A DNA stretch of 64,000 nt from Chrysomallon squamiferum (taxonomy: Eukaryota > Mollusca > Gastropoda > Neomphalida > Peltospiridae): positions 6,440,161 through 6,504,160 of the forward strand of contig CM022670.1 in the NCBI GenBank assembly GCA_012295275.1. Reading direction: 5' to 3'. The notes beneath the pieces were generated by a model. The model made no database searches, was not told the origin of the DNA, and was given only the letters and a program-made list of their open reading frames with translations. Below, piece by piece: positions 1 to 15,056 of this stretch (positions are counted from its first letter, which is position 1; each line of letters opens with the position of its first letter). The position numbers were made by a program, and so were the translations under genes.

Positions 1-293
1 GACCGCAATTAGAAGTCTCAGTTACCTGTCTGAGTGGAAGTCTGACACAGTGAAGAGATGCACAGTGTTGTAAAACATCACTTTGTCTTACAACATATCA
101 TACGTTGAATATGTCACTGTCTGTGAATGTGTTTTGTGTATGCGTGTACGTGGGTGTGTTTGTGTAGGCATATGTGTGTATGAGTATGTGCATGTGAATT
201 TCTGTATGTGTAAAATATTTTTGGTTATTTCTCTCTACTCCCCTCTTTATTCGTAATTTTCATTGTATCTATATTTATATATACATTTCCCCA

Positions 294-297
<4 letters not shown>

Positions 298-382
<85 letters not shown>
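298..382. repeat. (CT)n microsatellite
   Basis: Pure CT array of about 84 bp, followed by a short CTGTGT transition. Confidence 0.97.
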
Positions 383-386
<4 letters not shown>

Positions 387-1879
387 CTCTCTCTGTGTGT
401 ATAAAGATAGATAGAGTGTGAAATGTTACCCATTTATTTATGTCAATTAGATAGAGACAGAAAAAAAAAAAATCTTTGATGAAATATTATTTACATTTTT
501 GAAGAAATATGAATAGCTATGTGGTTGTTTTATGTTGTGTTTTATTATAAGTAAGCATTATTATAGATCGGTATTAATAATTGTATTCTGCTCTGTTCAC
601 GTAAGAGTGTCTCTTTTTAAAAAAATAAATCTGTTACTACGAGTGTTTGTAATTCTAACAGTAAACTGTTAGGTTTGTTTTATTTAAGTGTTGTTTGTGT
701 TAGTTTTTAACACATTTAACTATGTCGTGTTAAAGGTCTCGTCACACAGTTTTTTAAGAATCAGATTCGTGACGAAACTGTTAAGATGCGCCAAGTTAAA
801 TTCCACTACAGCTGTGCTGTGTACAGGACGGGATTTTTAAAACGTGGTGTGAGACCTTTAAATTTGCAAAAGAACTGAGTAAACACAAAACAGAAAAAGT
901 TACTTACATCAGACGTGCGAGTTCCCAGGATTTTTGATTGTTTAGAACTTGAAACATTTTTAAGTTTCACTCTACAAACACTTAAATGCATTCTATAAGT
1001 TTAGTTCATTCTAAGGGCTGGTATCTTTAAGACTGCACTTAAATTTATCTGATTCTTGTTGTTGCTGTTTGCTTCATTTATATCAATATACTTTTATTAG
1101 TTGATACAAATATAATTTTTATTTCGTTAAATAGACTTTTAAACCGGGGTTTGAAAATAAGATTTTGTATAACAGCATTATTATTATTAGAAGCAGTAGA
1201 AGTAGTAATAGCAGTAGGCTTACAGTTTCTTTCATTTTCTGTGTAACTATCTGTCTGTCTATTTATCACTCTATGAATCTACCTACATGCATATATGTAT
1301 GTGTATGTTGTGTTGTGTGTGTGTGTGTGTGTGTGTGTGTGTCTACTAAACACACATCTGTTTTTATTTTTCTCTCCCCGTTTGTTTCTCTTTTTACTTT
1401 TTCTCTCCCGTTTGATCCCTCCGTCTGATTCCCCTCTCTCATTTCTCTCTAAGAGCAAACAATAACAGCAATTCAAAAAGTGTCATCATTAAAGATTAAC
1501 AAGTTTCAATTTGAGACGAGGGGGCACACTTTAAAATCTCAGTCAAACTTCAACAACCCTTCACCTCTGTTGAGAAGATAAAATTTGCTTTAGGTGGCCT
1601 AAAGCTGCAAATCTCTCATTGTTATAAAACATCTGGTTTCGAGTAAAATTTCACCATTAAAATCATTTAGCAGTCGTAACAATGTGGCGTAGTGTGACAC
1701 GGAATAAAACGAGTAATCGACTGTGAATAAATTTTGAAAAAGTTAAAAATTCATTGGCTTAATTTATTTTAATATACGAGTGTTTATCTCGAGCGTTCCT
1801 GCTGGGTAAATAACTGGTTGAAACGTTCTGTTTTATTAACTAACAATATCAAGAATGTTTTTAAAGTTAAAAAAATGAT

Positions 1880-2300
1880 GAACTCTGGTTTAAAGTTACA
1901 CAGTCACAGATAGCGGGTGGGGGTTTTATTTTTAGTTGATTTACTGCTGCTCTAGGCTTGATTTACAATCGGCGGGCAGCATTCGGGTGAATGGGCCGGA
2001 AGAAAATCCAATCTTGTCTACGTCACTACGTCAGAGAGAGACAGACTTTCTTTAATTTACGACCTTATTGTGTTTTTAACTTGTATTGTTGATAGGCTCG
2101 CAGATGAGAGATGATAATTTATGATGATCTGGCGGATTATCCCGGCTCTTTTATCCAACTGATACAGATTTAAGGAGAGGATCCAGCAGGCGGCACAGAT
2201 CAAACCCACGAAGCGTTAAACTTCTGAAAAAGCCTCTTAAAGGAGCCAGGACCTACACAAGCAGTGCTAACTCGTTAAAGAGAATCACTCAGTAAGCAAA
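1880..2300. promoter_or_regulatory. Candidate noncoding conserved block
   Basis: Repeat-poor segment with GGCGGATTATCCCGG (an Otx/K50-homeodomain-like core), GATAATTTATGATGATC and a purine-rich tail. There is no open frame. It stands out from its flanks only by composition and word content. Confidence 0.2.
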
Positions 2301-2836
2301 ACACATTAGTCCAGTGTACACACACAATTATCAAATAAACGAAGTTAAACTTATATCAGCTCAAGTAGTTCACACCTGACTTACGTAACGGTAAACAAAA
2401 AAGTTTTAAGTCATTATCGTCATAAAAAGAAATAACACAGAAAAAAGTTTTAACGGATTACCGTGAGATAAAAAAAAGATAAAGAAATAAAAGAAAAAGA
2501 AAATGGTAAAAAGGAAAGTTTCCACTTTGAGATTATAGGTTTAGAATGAATGTGCACTTAGAAGTAAATCTGTTTTTCAACACCGCAAAGAATGTGTGTA
2601 TTCAAATTAAAAACACATCAAAGCAGTGTTTGGTTAAATTATTAAACTTTACTTACGTAATTATTTAAATATGTTTTTTTAAATATTTATTCACACGCAA
2701 GAGTTAACGCTTTTTCCTATCATATTTTAAAAAATTTAATGTTTTTCAACTTTTCATTTCTTCTTTTTTTTTTCTTTTCGTTGTCATCTTCTGACTTTTC
2801 TACATCTTTCTTTTCCTTTAACGCGTTCGATAAAAA

Positions 2837-2868
<32 letters not shown>

Positions 2869-3159
2869 AGTTTATTTTTATTATTTATTTGTTTAAAAAA
2901 AAAAAAAAAAAAAATAAAAAAAATCAGCACGTTTAATACATTTAATAGACTCAGCAAAACTCATCCTGTCTCAAGGACATTAGATTAAATAGCTTCACAT
3001 ACTTCAAATAAGTATTTGATACTAGACGGCATTACTAATTTCCTTTAGGACAGACAATAAAAATTAGAAATTAGATTTGCAGATAGTACAACAATACGTT
3101 ATTGTTACAGTCAGCTTCGTTTTATTGTTGTCTGTAATTTAAAACTTTTTAAAAACTGC

Positions 3160-3191
<32 letters not shown>

Positions 3192-6100
3192 GAAGAAGAA
3201 GAAGAAGAACAAGGAAAGATGTGTTATAAGAAGGAAAAAAACCCCAGGTAGTATGTACATTACAGATGTATACATAGATAGAAAAAAAAGAAAACTGTGT
3301 AAACATATATGTTATATATTTGTGTTAATTATTATTGTTGTTGTTGTTGTTGTTGTTGTTTTTCTTGTTGTTCTTGTAGCTGCTGCTGCTCTTTTTATTT
3401 TCTTGTTATTGTTGTTGTGTTAATATTAATGTTTTGACGATGCTGTTTTTATTACTATGATTAAAACATTTTGCTTACTCATTGCCTTTCTTACGCTTTC
3501 CAGTTTCACTACCAACAACAATTCGTTATAAAAAAAACCTGAATCATACACCCATACGTACGTACGTGTGTCTGTCATTGTGTGTGTCTGTCATGCACTC
3601 AACTACAACGACATATACCCGTCTCTGCTGAGTGATTTTCTTTAACATTCCTTCACTCACAGTTAGTCGCTGTACTTAACGAGATTTGCTCGGCGTTTGT
3701 CGCGTAACTCGGGAGAGAAAGCGACACGTCATTCACGCACCAGTTCGCGCCATTTAATCTGTTTGACTATGACGTGTTGGGTACAGGTCAGCGATACGTC
3801 CATTGTCAGGGTATCGGCGTATCGATACGTTCTGTAAACTCGGCACAATTACCGTATTGTTCTCGGTAAAAGTAACTGAAATAATGTAAGCGTAAATGTG
3901 ACTGTTGTTGTATTGTAGTGTCGTGCACCGGTTTAAACGTAATTATTTCAAATTGATTTTCCATTTGAATGTGGAGAAAAGAGGGTGAAAGAATGTCCTG
4001 AATATGTCTGTGTGTCTGTTTGTAGATATATGTTTGTTTGTGTTTATATGTCTGTATGTATGTATATGATGGTAAATGTGTATGCATGTATGTATGAACT
4101 TGTTTATGTTTATAATTTTATAATTTATATGTGTATGTATGTATGTATGTGTATGTGTATGTGTTTACATACGTATATATATATGTCTGTTTTGTAAATA
4201 TGTGTTAAAAGTATATTTTTATGTATGTATTAATATGGAAAAATCATTAAAAAATCCCATACATGACGTTAACAAATGTAATGATGATTAAACATCCATC
4301 TAAATTCATTTTCTTACAATTCAGTTATGAGCAAATATGTTTTAAAAAAAAAACAACACACACGAACAGAGAAAAGCCGCCCGAAAAACCCCACCAAAAT
4401 GTCATGTTTTTGACAAATATAAAGTTTAACTGAAATTGATTCCGCGTTCTGTCATCTGAAATTTTAATGTGTTGATTTTAATAAATGATTAATCGGTTTC
4501 TGGGTAATGGATTTTTTTCTAATGATTACTAACTTCTAATGCATTTAACATGAAGTAAAATGGAGGAATTATTCATAAAAATGTCAATTACACAATCATT
4601 TTAAATAACAATGTGATCCCAGTGGTTTTAAAATACATTATATATAAAAAAGTTCAAAAAACGAGAAAAAAAAAAAGTAAATTCTTGAAAATTCCGTTCC
4701 TAATAATGGATGATGAAGAAGAAAGAGATGAAACACATTTATTGTTAAAAGCAGTTTAATATTGATAAAGAAGTGAGTGGGGAAAAAAAAAAAAAAAAAA
4801 AAAAAATGCAGGCTACCAGTAGGATCAGATAGATAGATTCACTGCTAATTCTTTATTTTAACATTAAATGTTAATTAATATTTAACATATTTATATTTTA
4901 AGTACAAACTGTGGTTTCAGAATGTCCAAGAGAGAAAACTGGTCGCACTGCTGATTTATTTTTTGATGTAAATTTTGTGAAATGTTTTTGGCAATTTCAT
5001 TCTAAGACTTATAAATTAGAATTTAAAAAATTAGTAACTAAAAAAACTGAAAGTAACCTTACAACACTTTCACGTGTCTCATCTCTACAGCTAAAGATGT
5101 GTGACGTAAAGTTTACTATAACGTCATCAAAAAGTGTACTATTTATTCAAATAACAAAGAATCCTTGACGACTAAAAATTATTACGTCATCATCAATGAA
5201 GACTGCGTGAAATATAAAAACCAATGGGTTGTTGGTTGTTGTTGTTGTTGTTGTTGTTGTTATTTTGTTTTATTTTTATTTGAAATTTTTTTAATTTAAA
5301 TTTTTATTTTATTTTATTTTTTAAATAAAAAAAAAAAAAAAAAAAAAAGAAAAGATTAGCTGACGATGTCAAAACGTGTTTGACTAAACAGACTAAATTA
5401 TAAGATTATCTGAGGCGAGACAAATTGGAAGATAAATGAGAAAAAAACATAATCTATTTTTAATGAATTATCGATATTTTTTTTCTCTCTTTATTAACTG
5501 AGACAAATGGAGCGAAAATCGTTGAATGTTTTTCTATAAATAAAATAGTTAAGGTTTTGTTTATTTTTATTCAGCAAACTTGAGATTCTTTCTTTATTTC
5601 TCCTCCATTTTCTACTTCTTATCAAAATTATTATTACCAGCATTATCATCATCATCACCACCGTTATCATCAACAACATTATTATTATCATTATCATAAT
5701 CATCATCAATATTATAGATATATTTAAAGTAATATGTTTATTAAATAAGTGAAATTTCTTATCAGTTTAAATGACTGAAATGAACTGTTAGACTAAGAAA
5801 TTATCACAGTGGTAGTGGCTGCAGGTCACGTGACACGACACATGTCGAGAGATGTAGCACACTCAGTAGCGTGAGTACATATCGACGATGGCGACATTTT
5901 GACACCTGACATCGTTTACAACTTCCGAGAACGGAGACTGATCGTCTCTCGGTTTTGTCGTAAGTTCTCACAAACATATTGATTTCTTATCTATCACTTA
6001 TAACTGCGTGCTGAATAGATTAAACTAAACACAGCAGTAGTATCCATCCGTGCAGTCTGTTTGTCTGTCTGTCTGTCATTCCATACAACTGTCTGTCTGT

Positions 6101-6212
6101 CATTCCATACAACTATCTGTCTGTCTGTCTGTCTATCCATCTATCATCTATTATCTAAATAGTTATATCTATTCATTAGTCTTTATATTTATCTGTTTAT
6201 CTATCTATATGT

Positions 6213-6254
<42 letters not shown>

Positions 6255-7094
6255 ATTCTTTCATTTTTCTTTCTGTCTATGTCTGTCTCCTATCTCTCTC
6301 TCACTATCAATTTAAAGGTATGTGTGTGTGTGTTTGTGTGTTTTTATTTATCTTATCTGACTTTCATAAACGTGTACATCCTTTTTTATGTTTTGGAATC
6401 TCATTTTTGTTATGTTATGCGTAACCTTGGAAACTGATCCGAAAGCAGAACTAATCCCGACGATACCAGCAGACACACATTTCTGTAAGCATTTCGATAC
6501 CAAACGAAATTAATGTCATACCTGAGTGAACATTTTTATTTATATTTTTATTTATTTATTATCTTCTTTTTTAATTTATTTTTATTTTTAAGGTTGGGCA
6601 GCAGAAATTGATCTGTGATGCTCTGATCCGGAAATACATTTAACTCCATTAAAGCGAGAAATCAAAGGAAAGGTTTACCTTCCCGACAACAGAGCAGACG
6701 TGAATAAAGCAGATGGGGAGCGGACGAGTAGACATCTAAAAGCTGGCGTAACTAAATGTGATCAGAGAAATATGTCGTGTGACAGGGGAAGTCAGTCAAA
6801 CGCTCGCTAATTCACTGAAAGTGCATTGGCGTATTCTGCGAAACTGTTGCTTCACTTCATCTATTTTAAAATTTATCGTTTGGTTCAGACTTGTGGACCG
6901 CGGGTTATTAAAGTTATTCAGGGTTTGAGGACAGTTTGATGAATGTTCAGGCGATAGGTCGTCGACTGTGAAAAACGAAAAGAAAAGGAACGCCATCTTG
7001 TTCAAATAATGATTATACACTCTTTTCTTTACGAAAGTAAATCCTGTGTGACTGTTAAATCTGTTTCTTTTCTCTTCTTCATTATTACAGTTTC

Positions 7095-7140
<46 letters not shown>

Positions 7141-7392
7141 TGATTTAGCAGTATCAACTGTCTCAGTCGGATATTATTAAATTCAGAGGTCACTGACAGT
7201 GGTAATAACTCTATGATGGTACTGTATTTGTTCAACGGGGAAAACAGTATTGCTTTTTAGATGAATAAATACGGCCCAATAAATATAAAATAAAGAAGAA
7301 AATAAACAAGCAAGCAAACAAACAAATAAACAAACAAACAAACAAACAAATAATAAATATATAAATAAATAAATAAATAAAAATATTAATTA

Positions 7393-7520
7393 ATTAATTA
7401 ATTAACTATAAGTAAATAAATAAATATCAATACAGTAAAATATTTTTTTCTAAAACTGATTAATTAACTATAAGTAAATAGATAAATATCAGTACAGTAA
7501 AATAATTATTTCTAAAATTG
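7393..7520. repeat. Tandem duplication of a 62-nt AT-rich segment
   Basis: The stretch containing ACTATAAGTAAATA followed by AAATATCA and ACAGTAAAATA occurs at 7405 and again at 7467, with a few substitutions. It lies next to TAAT and AAAT simple repeats. Confidence 0.75.
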
Positions 7521-10200
7521 TTTTCAAAAATGTAAAAAAAAAAAAATGTTTCCCAATCATTTCACACTTAAGCAAGTTTATATTTTTAAATCTTCATTCC
7601 ATTAAACGAACATCTTCTCCAACGCGACGACGTCAACATCACAGACAGCCTTGATGATCGTCCTCAATTCTATGCTTTGCTTTTATCATAATGAACAGTT
7701 CGGACGCATCTTTCAAGACGAAAGGCAGAAATGTATTTAATAAATTCTGTGAAACGAAAATTAGAAAATATTCAGAATTGCTTTCTCGGCATCTTGAGAT
7801 GCGAGATATTAGACCAGTCGAGTTTGTTAGACGGTTAAAAGCGTCAGTTATGAAAAATATAGGTCACACGACAGTGCACGGTGTATTTAGGAAACCCTTT
7901 GAAATTCTGCGTCTCTCCCACCTGAAATCAGGTTGTGTAAATTAATTTTGTTATTTTCTACACTGAAGTGAGAAGCTGAAGATTCAAGAGTGCTTCAGAC
8001 GAAACACGTGACCTTAAAAATCATCATTATAGGTCGTTTTTCTCAAACGAGACCACGTGACCGACTGAAGAGCTTGATTAAACAGGAACCCCCCCAGACT
8101 GTTGAGGCAGGTTCGCTCTACAGCGACCAGCGAAGCAGACACGAGTGCTTCCCTCACTTGGAAGTTTTCTTTTTAATAATCTAAAGACGCTACAGAAAGA
8201 AAAAGAGAGAGAAAAAAAATCGTCACTTAATTATGACCGCTTCAGACGTACGCATGCGCAAAGCTGGGAAGGCTTAAAGGCACACTTTGATGTATATTTT
8301 TTAAAAGAAAAATGACACTGATCCAGGCAGATTAGTTGCGTAACAAAGATGTTTAAAATATTTTTAGGAAAAGCTAGGAGTGTCGATGTTTTTAATGTAT
8401 TTACAGAATTGCTGTTACTGTCATACAGTTAAAGGCAAATATCGAATTTCTGAACAGCAGTCAGCTGTCTGTAGATATTTCATCGTGACAATTATATCAT
8501 ACATACTGATGTTAATAAAATAATAATAATAATAAATATTAGAAAAAGTAATTAAATAAACAATTTTACACAAATGTGTAAATTGTATAGAAGTATGTAC
8601 ATGTAAAAGTACAGAGTATATATTATATATTTGTAGATACGTACACAAATACAAAATTTCATGATGCGTGTTAAATAGCAGTGTAAAATACGCCTTGGGG
8701 AAATATTCCTAATTTTCCTCGTGCACATTTATTAATAATTCTACAGTTCCTATCACTGACCAATGAGCTTTATCGTTACTTAAATGACACTTATTGTTTA
8801 TGTAAGCGATAAACGATAATGGCTGCTGATTGGTGAATTATTCAGCGACCTTCAGAGACCAGATCCATCTCTGTACCATAATTTACTCGAATACAAAACA
8901 CGCGGCAGAAAAAAAGCACTCGTCACGTGCACAAACAGCGTTCACCTAGGAGATGTTATCAGACGTACAATAGCTGTGACGCATGCGCTCTAAGTGTTTC
9001 TCCAACATGCAATAAAAGCTTTTATTTATGGCTGAAGAGTGCGGTCAGAAACAAAACATTTAAAAAAAGAAAAGAAAAGAAAACAGAAAACGAGCATTCT
9101 TCAGTCCTGAACGATTATGAATTAATAAATACAAGTGGTTTAATTTCTTCATAGCACGTGAAAAACGTGTACTCCGTGACCTCTAGTGTATGTTAAATGA
9201 AAATACGGATCTATGGGTGGGTATATATGGTACCTAAATTTCACAAAATCATTTTTCACAAAAAAAAGAAAGAAAAGAAAGTATTATACACACAAAAAAC
9301 ATTATACGTGGGTTAGGGTGATTTTGTTTTTATTGATGTTTGACAAAACCGTCATTAGCATTTATTTAATCACATCAAAACATTTCATACTGACCGTAGA
9401 CCCGACCCACAAAAAATCCTGGATCCTCCCTTTGAATGGTAATAAATTATACAAAAACAGTGAATTTTTAAAACAAATATTTCCATTTTAACAGATACTT
9501 TTTATTAACATACCTTTAAATATTTTATTTTTATTTTACAAAAGAAAATAATGACGAACATGTCACAAGATACGGCTTTAAAAAAATTGACCCTCTACTC
9601 AGATTACAGCAGATAACTGTTTCACCTGAGACTGACACTTATAAATATCTACACGCTTTTATATCTCTGCGTTCTAAAAAAAAAAAAAAAAAAAAAAAAA
9701 ATACCCATCTAAATTAATTCAGTGGCAAAATATATATTATTACTATATGAAGCAGACGCGTTCCTTGTCACGTGACAGCCACGCGCCTGTCATCTGCTGT
9801 ACGCCCTTGTGTCTAGAAGCAGCAGACGAAGTACCAGATGTCAAGTAGGGAAATACCTGAACGACGCGATATCAACCAGTAACCTGTAACCCTGCTGTTC
9901 TGAAACCCTGTTTTAAAAAAAGAAAAGAAAGCAAAAAGAATAAAGACGAAAGAAAGAAAGAAAGAAAAAAAACCTGGTATAATCGTTAGAAGAAAATCGA
10001 TTATAATTTGTTGGACTTATTTGCTGTTTCTTTACGACTTTTGAATAATTTTATAAAACTTAGATGGTTTGACTTCAGTAGAAGTGAAAAACACCGAGAG
10101 AATGGAACATTTTGTCAGCTGAAAAGCGAGGTTAAAACGAGTATTCTAAACGTGGTCTCGGTGTAGTGCTACTAATTGCAACATACAATCATTTGTATTC

Positions 10201-10459
10201 TGACGTCACAATATTGTAGATATGCAGCTTAACTGTATAATGGTATCATCAGCGTGTGTTCTAGAAATGTAAATTATAATATCATGATGTTTTGATGTAA
10301 AACAGCGTCAATAGTTCTACGGAAACAGCATCAACACATTTACAAATGCAGTTGTTTTATCACCCTGGTTATAACACATCAGTAGCTATATTGTGACGTC
10401 ATAAGTGGTCTACATACATATCCCGGCTCGAGCACGGCGTGAACTCTATTTTGACGTCA
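10201..10459. promoter_or_regulatory. Cluster of three perfect CRE palindromes
   Basis: TGACGTCA occurs at 10201-10208, 10394-10401 and 10452-10459, inside repeat-poor DNA. This is the full-site CREB/ATF binding sequence. No gene lies nearby to assign it to. Confidence 0.3.
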
Positions 10460-11204
10460 TTGTTTTTTCTAGAAACATTAATGGATGCAACATATTATCA
10501 ACAGTACGATGACGTTGCGAATATTCTACTAACACAACCTACATAGTACTACAAACTATAACAACATTTTCCAGTGTTGTCTAAAAAGACATGTTTAGTA
10601 TCATACTGCACACTTGCAGTGTTCTAATCATTCTACAAACATAATACACGTTTAATACGTATTTACATTTTTTTTTATTATTAAGCTATACAGCTATTAG
10701 CACTGCACTTCAGTTCTGTACATCTGTTGGAAGCAGTTCAATCGATGACAATGTTAATATGCTGCTGCTTTGTCATTGGAAATGTACGATAGTTAACTCA
10801 CATAAGCGTCCTGAATTTGTCTGTATAAAATTGTGAAATATGAGGACAGTACAAGCTAACTACACTAATATAGTTTAGTAGTTTTGTTCTTTTTTTGTGG
10901 AGTTTTTTTTTTTTTTTTTTTCTACGTGGATTGAAACGAATCAATACTAATTACAAAATACGCGTAAAGCAGCACGTTATATGTAGAGAACATTACAAGT
11001 TTCGCATCATAAAGCAAACCATGGTTGAGAAGTTTGTAATAAACAAAGCACATTAAAACACAACGTGTTGTTTGAGTACAGACTAATAATATAGAGTCTA
11101 ATATACACAATGACACACAGTATAAAATATTTATAGGTGTGTATATTATTATGTATACTTTATTGTTTTTTTCTCTCTCATAGGTTAGAGAGAATACAAT
11201 GGCA

Positions 11205-11240
<36 letters not shown>

Positions 11241-11262
11241 GATATATATATATATATATTAT

Positions 11263-11335
11263 TCAGTGGCGTACCAAGGTCTGTTGATGCCCAGGGCCAA
11301 CTCCTTGATTATATGCCCCAAAGACTCAAGTATAA
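11263..11335 (+). mobile_element. Possible transposable element terminus (CAGTGGCGTACCAAGG)
   Basis: CAGTGGCGTACCAAGG followed by GCCCAGGGCC resembles a phrase common at the ends of several animal repeat families. The rest is not recognisable. Confidence 0.3.
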
Positions 11336-11448
11336 GGCCGAGTACTGAGAAATATTATGTGAAAGGAAGATATTTTGAATATGTAAATACAGATGAAATA
11401 CTTTATTCGATTTAAAAATAAATCAACCAAATTTATATATATACACAC

Positions 11449-11479
<31 letters not shown>

Positions 11480-12091
11480 TACACATACATATATATGTAT
11501 GTTCATATGTATAATAATTGCGAAGAGAGTTTAAAAAGCTTTGTAAATAATGAAGTAGGATATTAAAGTAAAAGTACGTACACACACACAAACGAAGATA
11601 CATACAAACATACATACACACATAAACATACATATACATGCACTAATGTATATATGTGTGTGTATGTGCGTGTCTATGTGTAATAATTAAGAAAATTACA
11701 AAAAAAAAAAATTAAAGAGGCGATGTTTTAGAAGAAGTACAGATATGATATCTGATATTATATAGTTTCGTTTTATTCATTTGTGTTTCCATTCGATAAC
11801 CTCAGCAAATCAGATACGTTCACCAATCAACTCGCGTGTTACAATCAATGCACATTCCAATGAACCAATCACTTTTCTCGTTTCAGCGATTGTTCTTGTT
11901 TATTTATCCCTAAACCTCTTTTGTTATCCGAAGCTAACACTTTTCATTTTCTTACCGTGTTTTTTATCCTGCATAACGAGTTTGTTTCAAAGAAGTATTC
12001 TCCCTTCAACAAATATCACTCATCTTCTTTGTCGCCAATTAGACATCCATTATGGAATTACAGCGAAGTGCCGTTAAGCCAGGGATATAGC

Positions 12092-12152
12092 TTATCCAAT
12101 CATATTCCATGTTTTTTCTCATTATCCAATCATATTTCGTGTTTTTTTCTCA
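12092..12152. repeat. 30-31-nt direct repeat with CCAAT words
   Basis: TTATCCAATCATATT followed by a T-rich tail ending CTCA occurs twice back to back (12092-12121 and 12122-12152) with two substitutions and one added base. Confidence 0.7.
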
Positions 12153-12492
12153 TTAACGCGCTTACGACATCTCACATGACTGGTTCAATATGTCCGATGG
12201 CCGGCGTGATAATTAATCCGGTACAGCGATACCGCGTTCATACCTCGTAATGAACTGTTAGAAATAAATCTCACATTCTCCTGTACGCTGTAACAAAACT
12301 TATTAAAGGCATTCTCCCTGTACCATTCCCAGAAATCGATTATACAAGTCTGTTGCATATATATATATATATGTGTGTTTGAAGTTTGAACTAATGTAGA
12401 CAGTTGTACAAATGATGTTCTAAATTATCTTTTGATAATTATTTTAAACACGTTTTCAAAAATGTTTTGTTCGGAAAATACGCACGCACGCA

Positions 12493-12598
<106 letters not shown>

Positions 12599-12956
12599 TC
12601 TGCTAATTCATTCAGGAAAGAGTTTTAACTCACGAACAGTATTTTTCAATCAGTCCTGATGATCTGTTTTATAAGTTTTTTTCTGAAAATTCTAACTATA
12701 TGTCTGTCTGACCGTATGTCTGTCAATCTGTCATCAAATTTGTATACCATTACAATTATCTGTCACATCTACTGATTGTTCCCGTGATGGTTTTGTCGTT
12801 TGTGTTACACTTGTAATTATTTCTAATGTGTTTTTCATTCGATTCTGATTTCATTCTGATTATGTCTGATGTATATTTATACTTTCTCTTTCAGCAAATT
12901 GTAATTTGATTATAAGATAGTTGTAAATTCTTCTGCCATCAAGATAAGAGTTTTGT

Positions 12957-12958
<2 letters not shown>

Positions 12959-13020
<62 letters not shown>
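12959..13020. repeat. (TG)n microsatellite
   Basis: Pure TG array of about 62 bp. Confidence 0.97.
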
Positions 13021-13025
<5 letters not shown>

Positions 13026-14255
13026 CTGTATGTAACTACACTTTTTGGGTATGTATTAGAATTAAGATGCGAATCAGCTAAAAATAAAACTTTATAAATT
13101 AAAATAGTATCGATGGTCATAAGTAAATAAACAGCTTTTAAAAATTTGCATCGTTCTAAATAACTGCATTATTTGTTTCTTGTTGAAACTTTTGCTGAAG
13201 TGACAATTTTTGTATACTTTCAAATAATATTATATTTATACCAAACAACGTTTGCTAATAATAAAGCATGACAATAAAACAGAATATTCGAGGAAGGAGT
13301 CTGCACTTGACACATCTACTCGTTCATATCCCGTTCCAACCAGAACTCCACTGTTCATTTATAAAGGTTTATATACGCTTTCCTGACTTTTATTTATCAA
13401 ATTGAAAACTAAAATAACCCTTAGACTGTTGACATTTACAATTTGACAATTTCCCTTTTATTTACACTTTTTTCAATTACTTACTCTTTGATAAACATAA
13501 AAGAGTCAGCAATCAGGTGTTTTTATATCTCTCTAAAATAGTCTAATTTAGCCTAAATTTAAATCAGCTGTTATGTTAATGTTTCAATTAATCACAGATT
13601 TGAGTTCCCATGACAATTATCTATATTGTATTAATACAACCACGTATCACTGAATTGAAACTTTATATTACTGTGCTAAATCTACACATGCCGAGTTTCC
13701 ATGACAATTTCTCCATAACTGTGTTAATAATACTATATCTGCATCACACCTGAAATAAGATTTTATTACTATTTTCACTGTACTGTGCTGATATCTACTC
13801 GTACCACATCACTGAAATTTCTCGATAATTTCTCTTTATTGTGCTAATATATCTACATACCACACACCGTAAGACAGCTTCTTTGTCCTTGCTAATACTT
13901 CTATAATAGAATCGAGTTTCGTGTGTTGTGTTGTTAATAGATATCACTGGTCTGTCTCTCTGACTGGAAACACGACAATGCTGTTGTCACTGATGACAGA
14001 GCTTGCTGGGTGTTTTGTTGTGTGTTAATCGGATCTGAACCCAGCAGCTCGACTGACACATGTCAAAACATCGTCTGGACTCGACTGAGTCTGAACCTCG
14101 TTTTTACATTCCTCCGCTTTAATTAGCGTCACCAGAGCACAGTCTTCGTTATAGTCAGTGAAAACAGTTCACTGAACTGCAGGTAAGAAATACGTACACC
14201 AATTCAAATAATAACTAAAGTCAAGTAAGGACTCCAAGAAGTTACACTAAAAACC

Positions 14256-14560
14256 ACAACTATTCTGAAACAAGGTGTATTCTGAAACAAGGAGTATACT
14301 GAAACATAGAGCATAATGAAACAATGTTATGTAAGAACTATAATGAAACAATAACAGCGTATAAATAACAAGAATACTGAAACAAATGTCAAGAATTTCA
14401 ATGAAACAAGGAATTGAAACAAGAAAGAATGTAGCAAGAATTTTGATGAAACAAGGTCAGAATGAAACAAGAACTAGAATGTATCAAGAACTGTGATGAA
14501 ACAAGAACTAGAATGAAAGAAGAAATGCGATGAAACAAGAACTAGAATGAAACGAGAACT
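14256..14560. repeat. Degenerate tandem array around GAAACAAG
   Basis: More than a dozen imperfect copies of ATGAAACAAGAACT-like words spaced about 15-30 nt apart. Conservation is uneven and no unit length is fixed, which suggests an old minisatellite. Confidence 0.65.
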
Positions 14561-15055
14561 CTAAGCAGACATACATACACACACACATACCATCTGTTTT
14601 TCTGTGCAACGATTTAATGAGACACTAAACTCGCTGTCATAACAAATCAGTTTTTATGGAATCACAGTTACAAATCTAGGTCGCACGTTTCTTTGTGTAT
14701 TTCTGATATCTTCTCTTTGTCTGCCTCCACCGGTTTACTAGGTTTGATTTTCACCGCTGAACGGATTTAAGATCAGTTTATTTCACTAATTCTGCATTTT
14801 AATGTCAGTTAGTTCTGGTTTATATTACGAACTCCGTACTTCGTAAAAACAACTGTCTAAGCAGAACAAAACGTGAAATTGAAAGACGCAAATAAGAAAG
14901 TGAGAAAGACAGGGAGAGAGAAATGTAAAGAGATATAGTGAAAAAAGATACAGAGTGAGAGATAAAAAAAAAACGTAAACTGATTCAATAAATTCTTAGA
15001 AAAACAGACAAATATACTCTTATATGCATGTACACGTAGGCGGAGCACACACACA

Positions 15056-15056
<1 letters not shown>

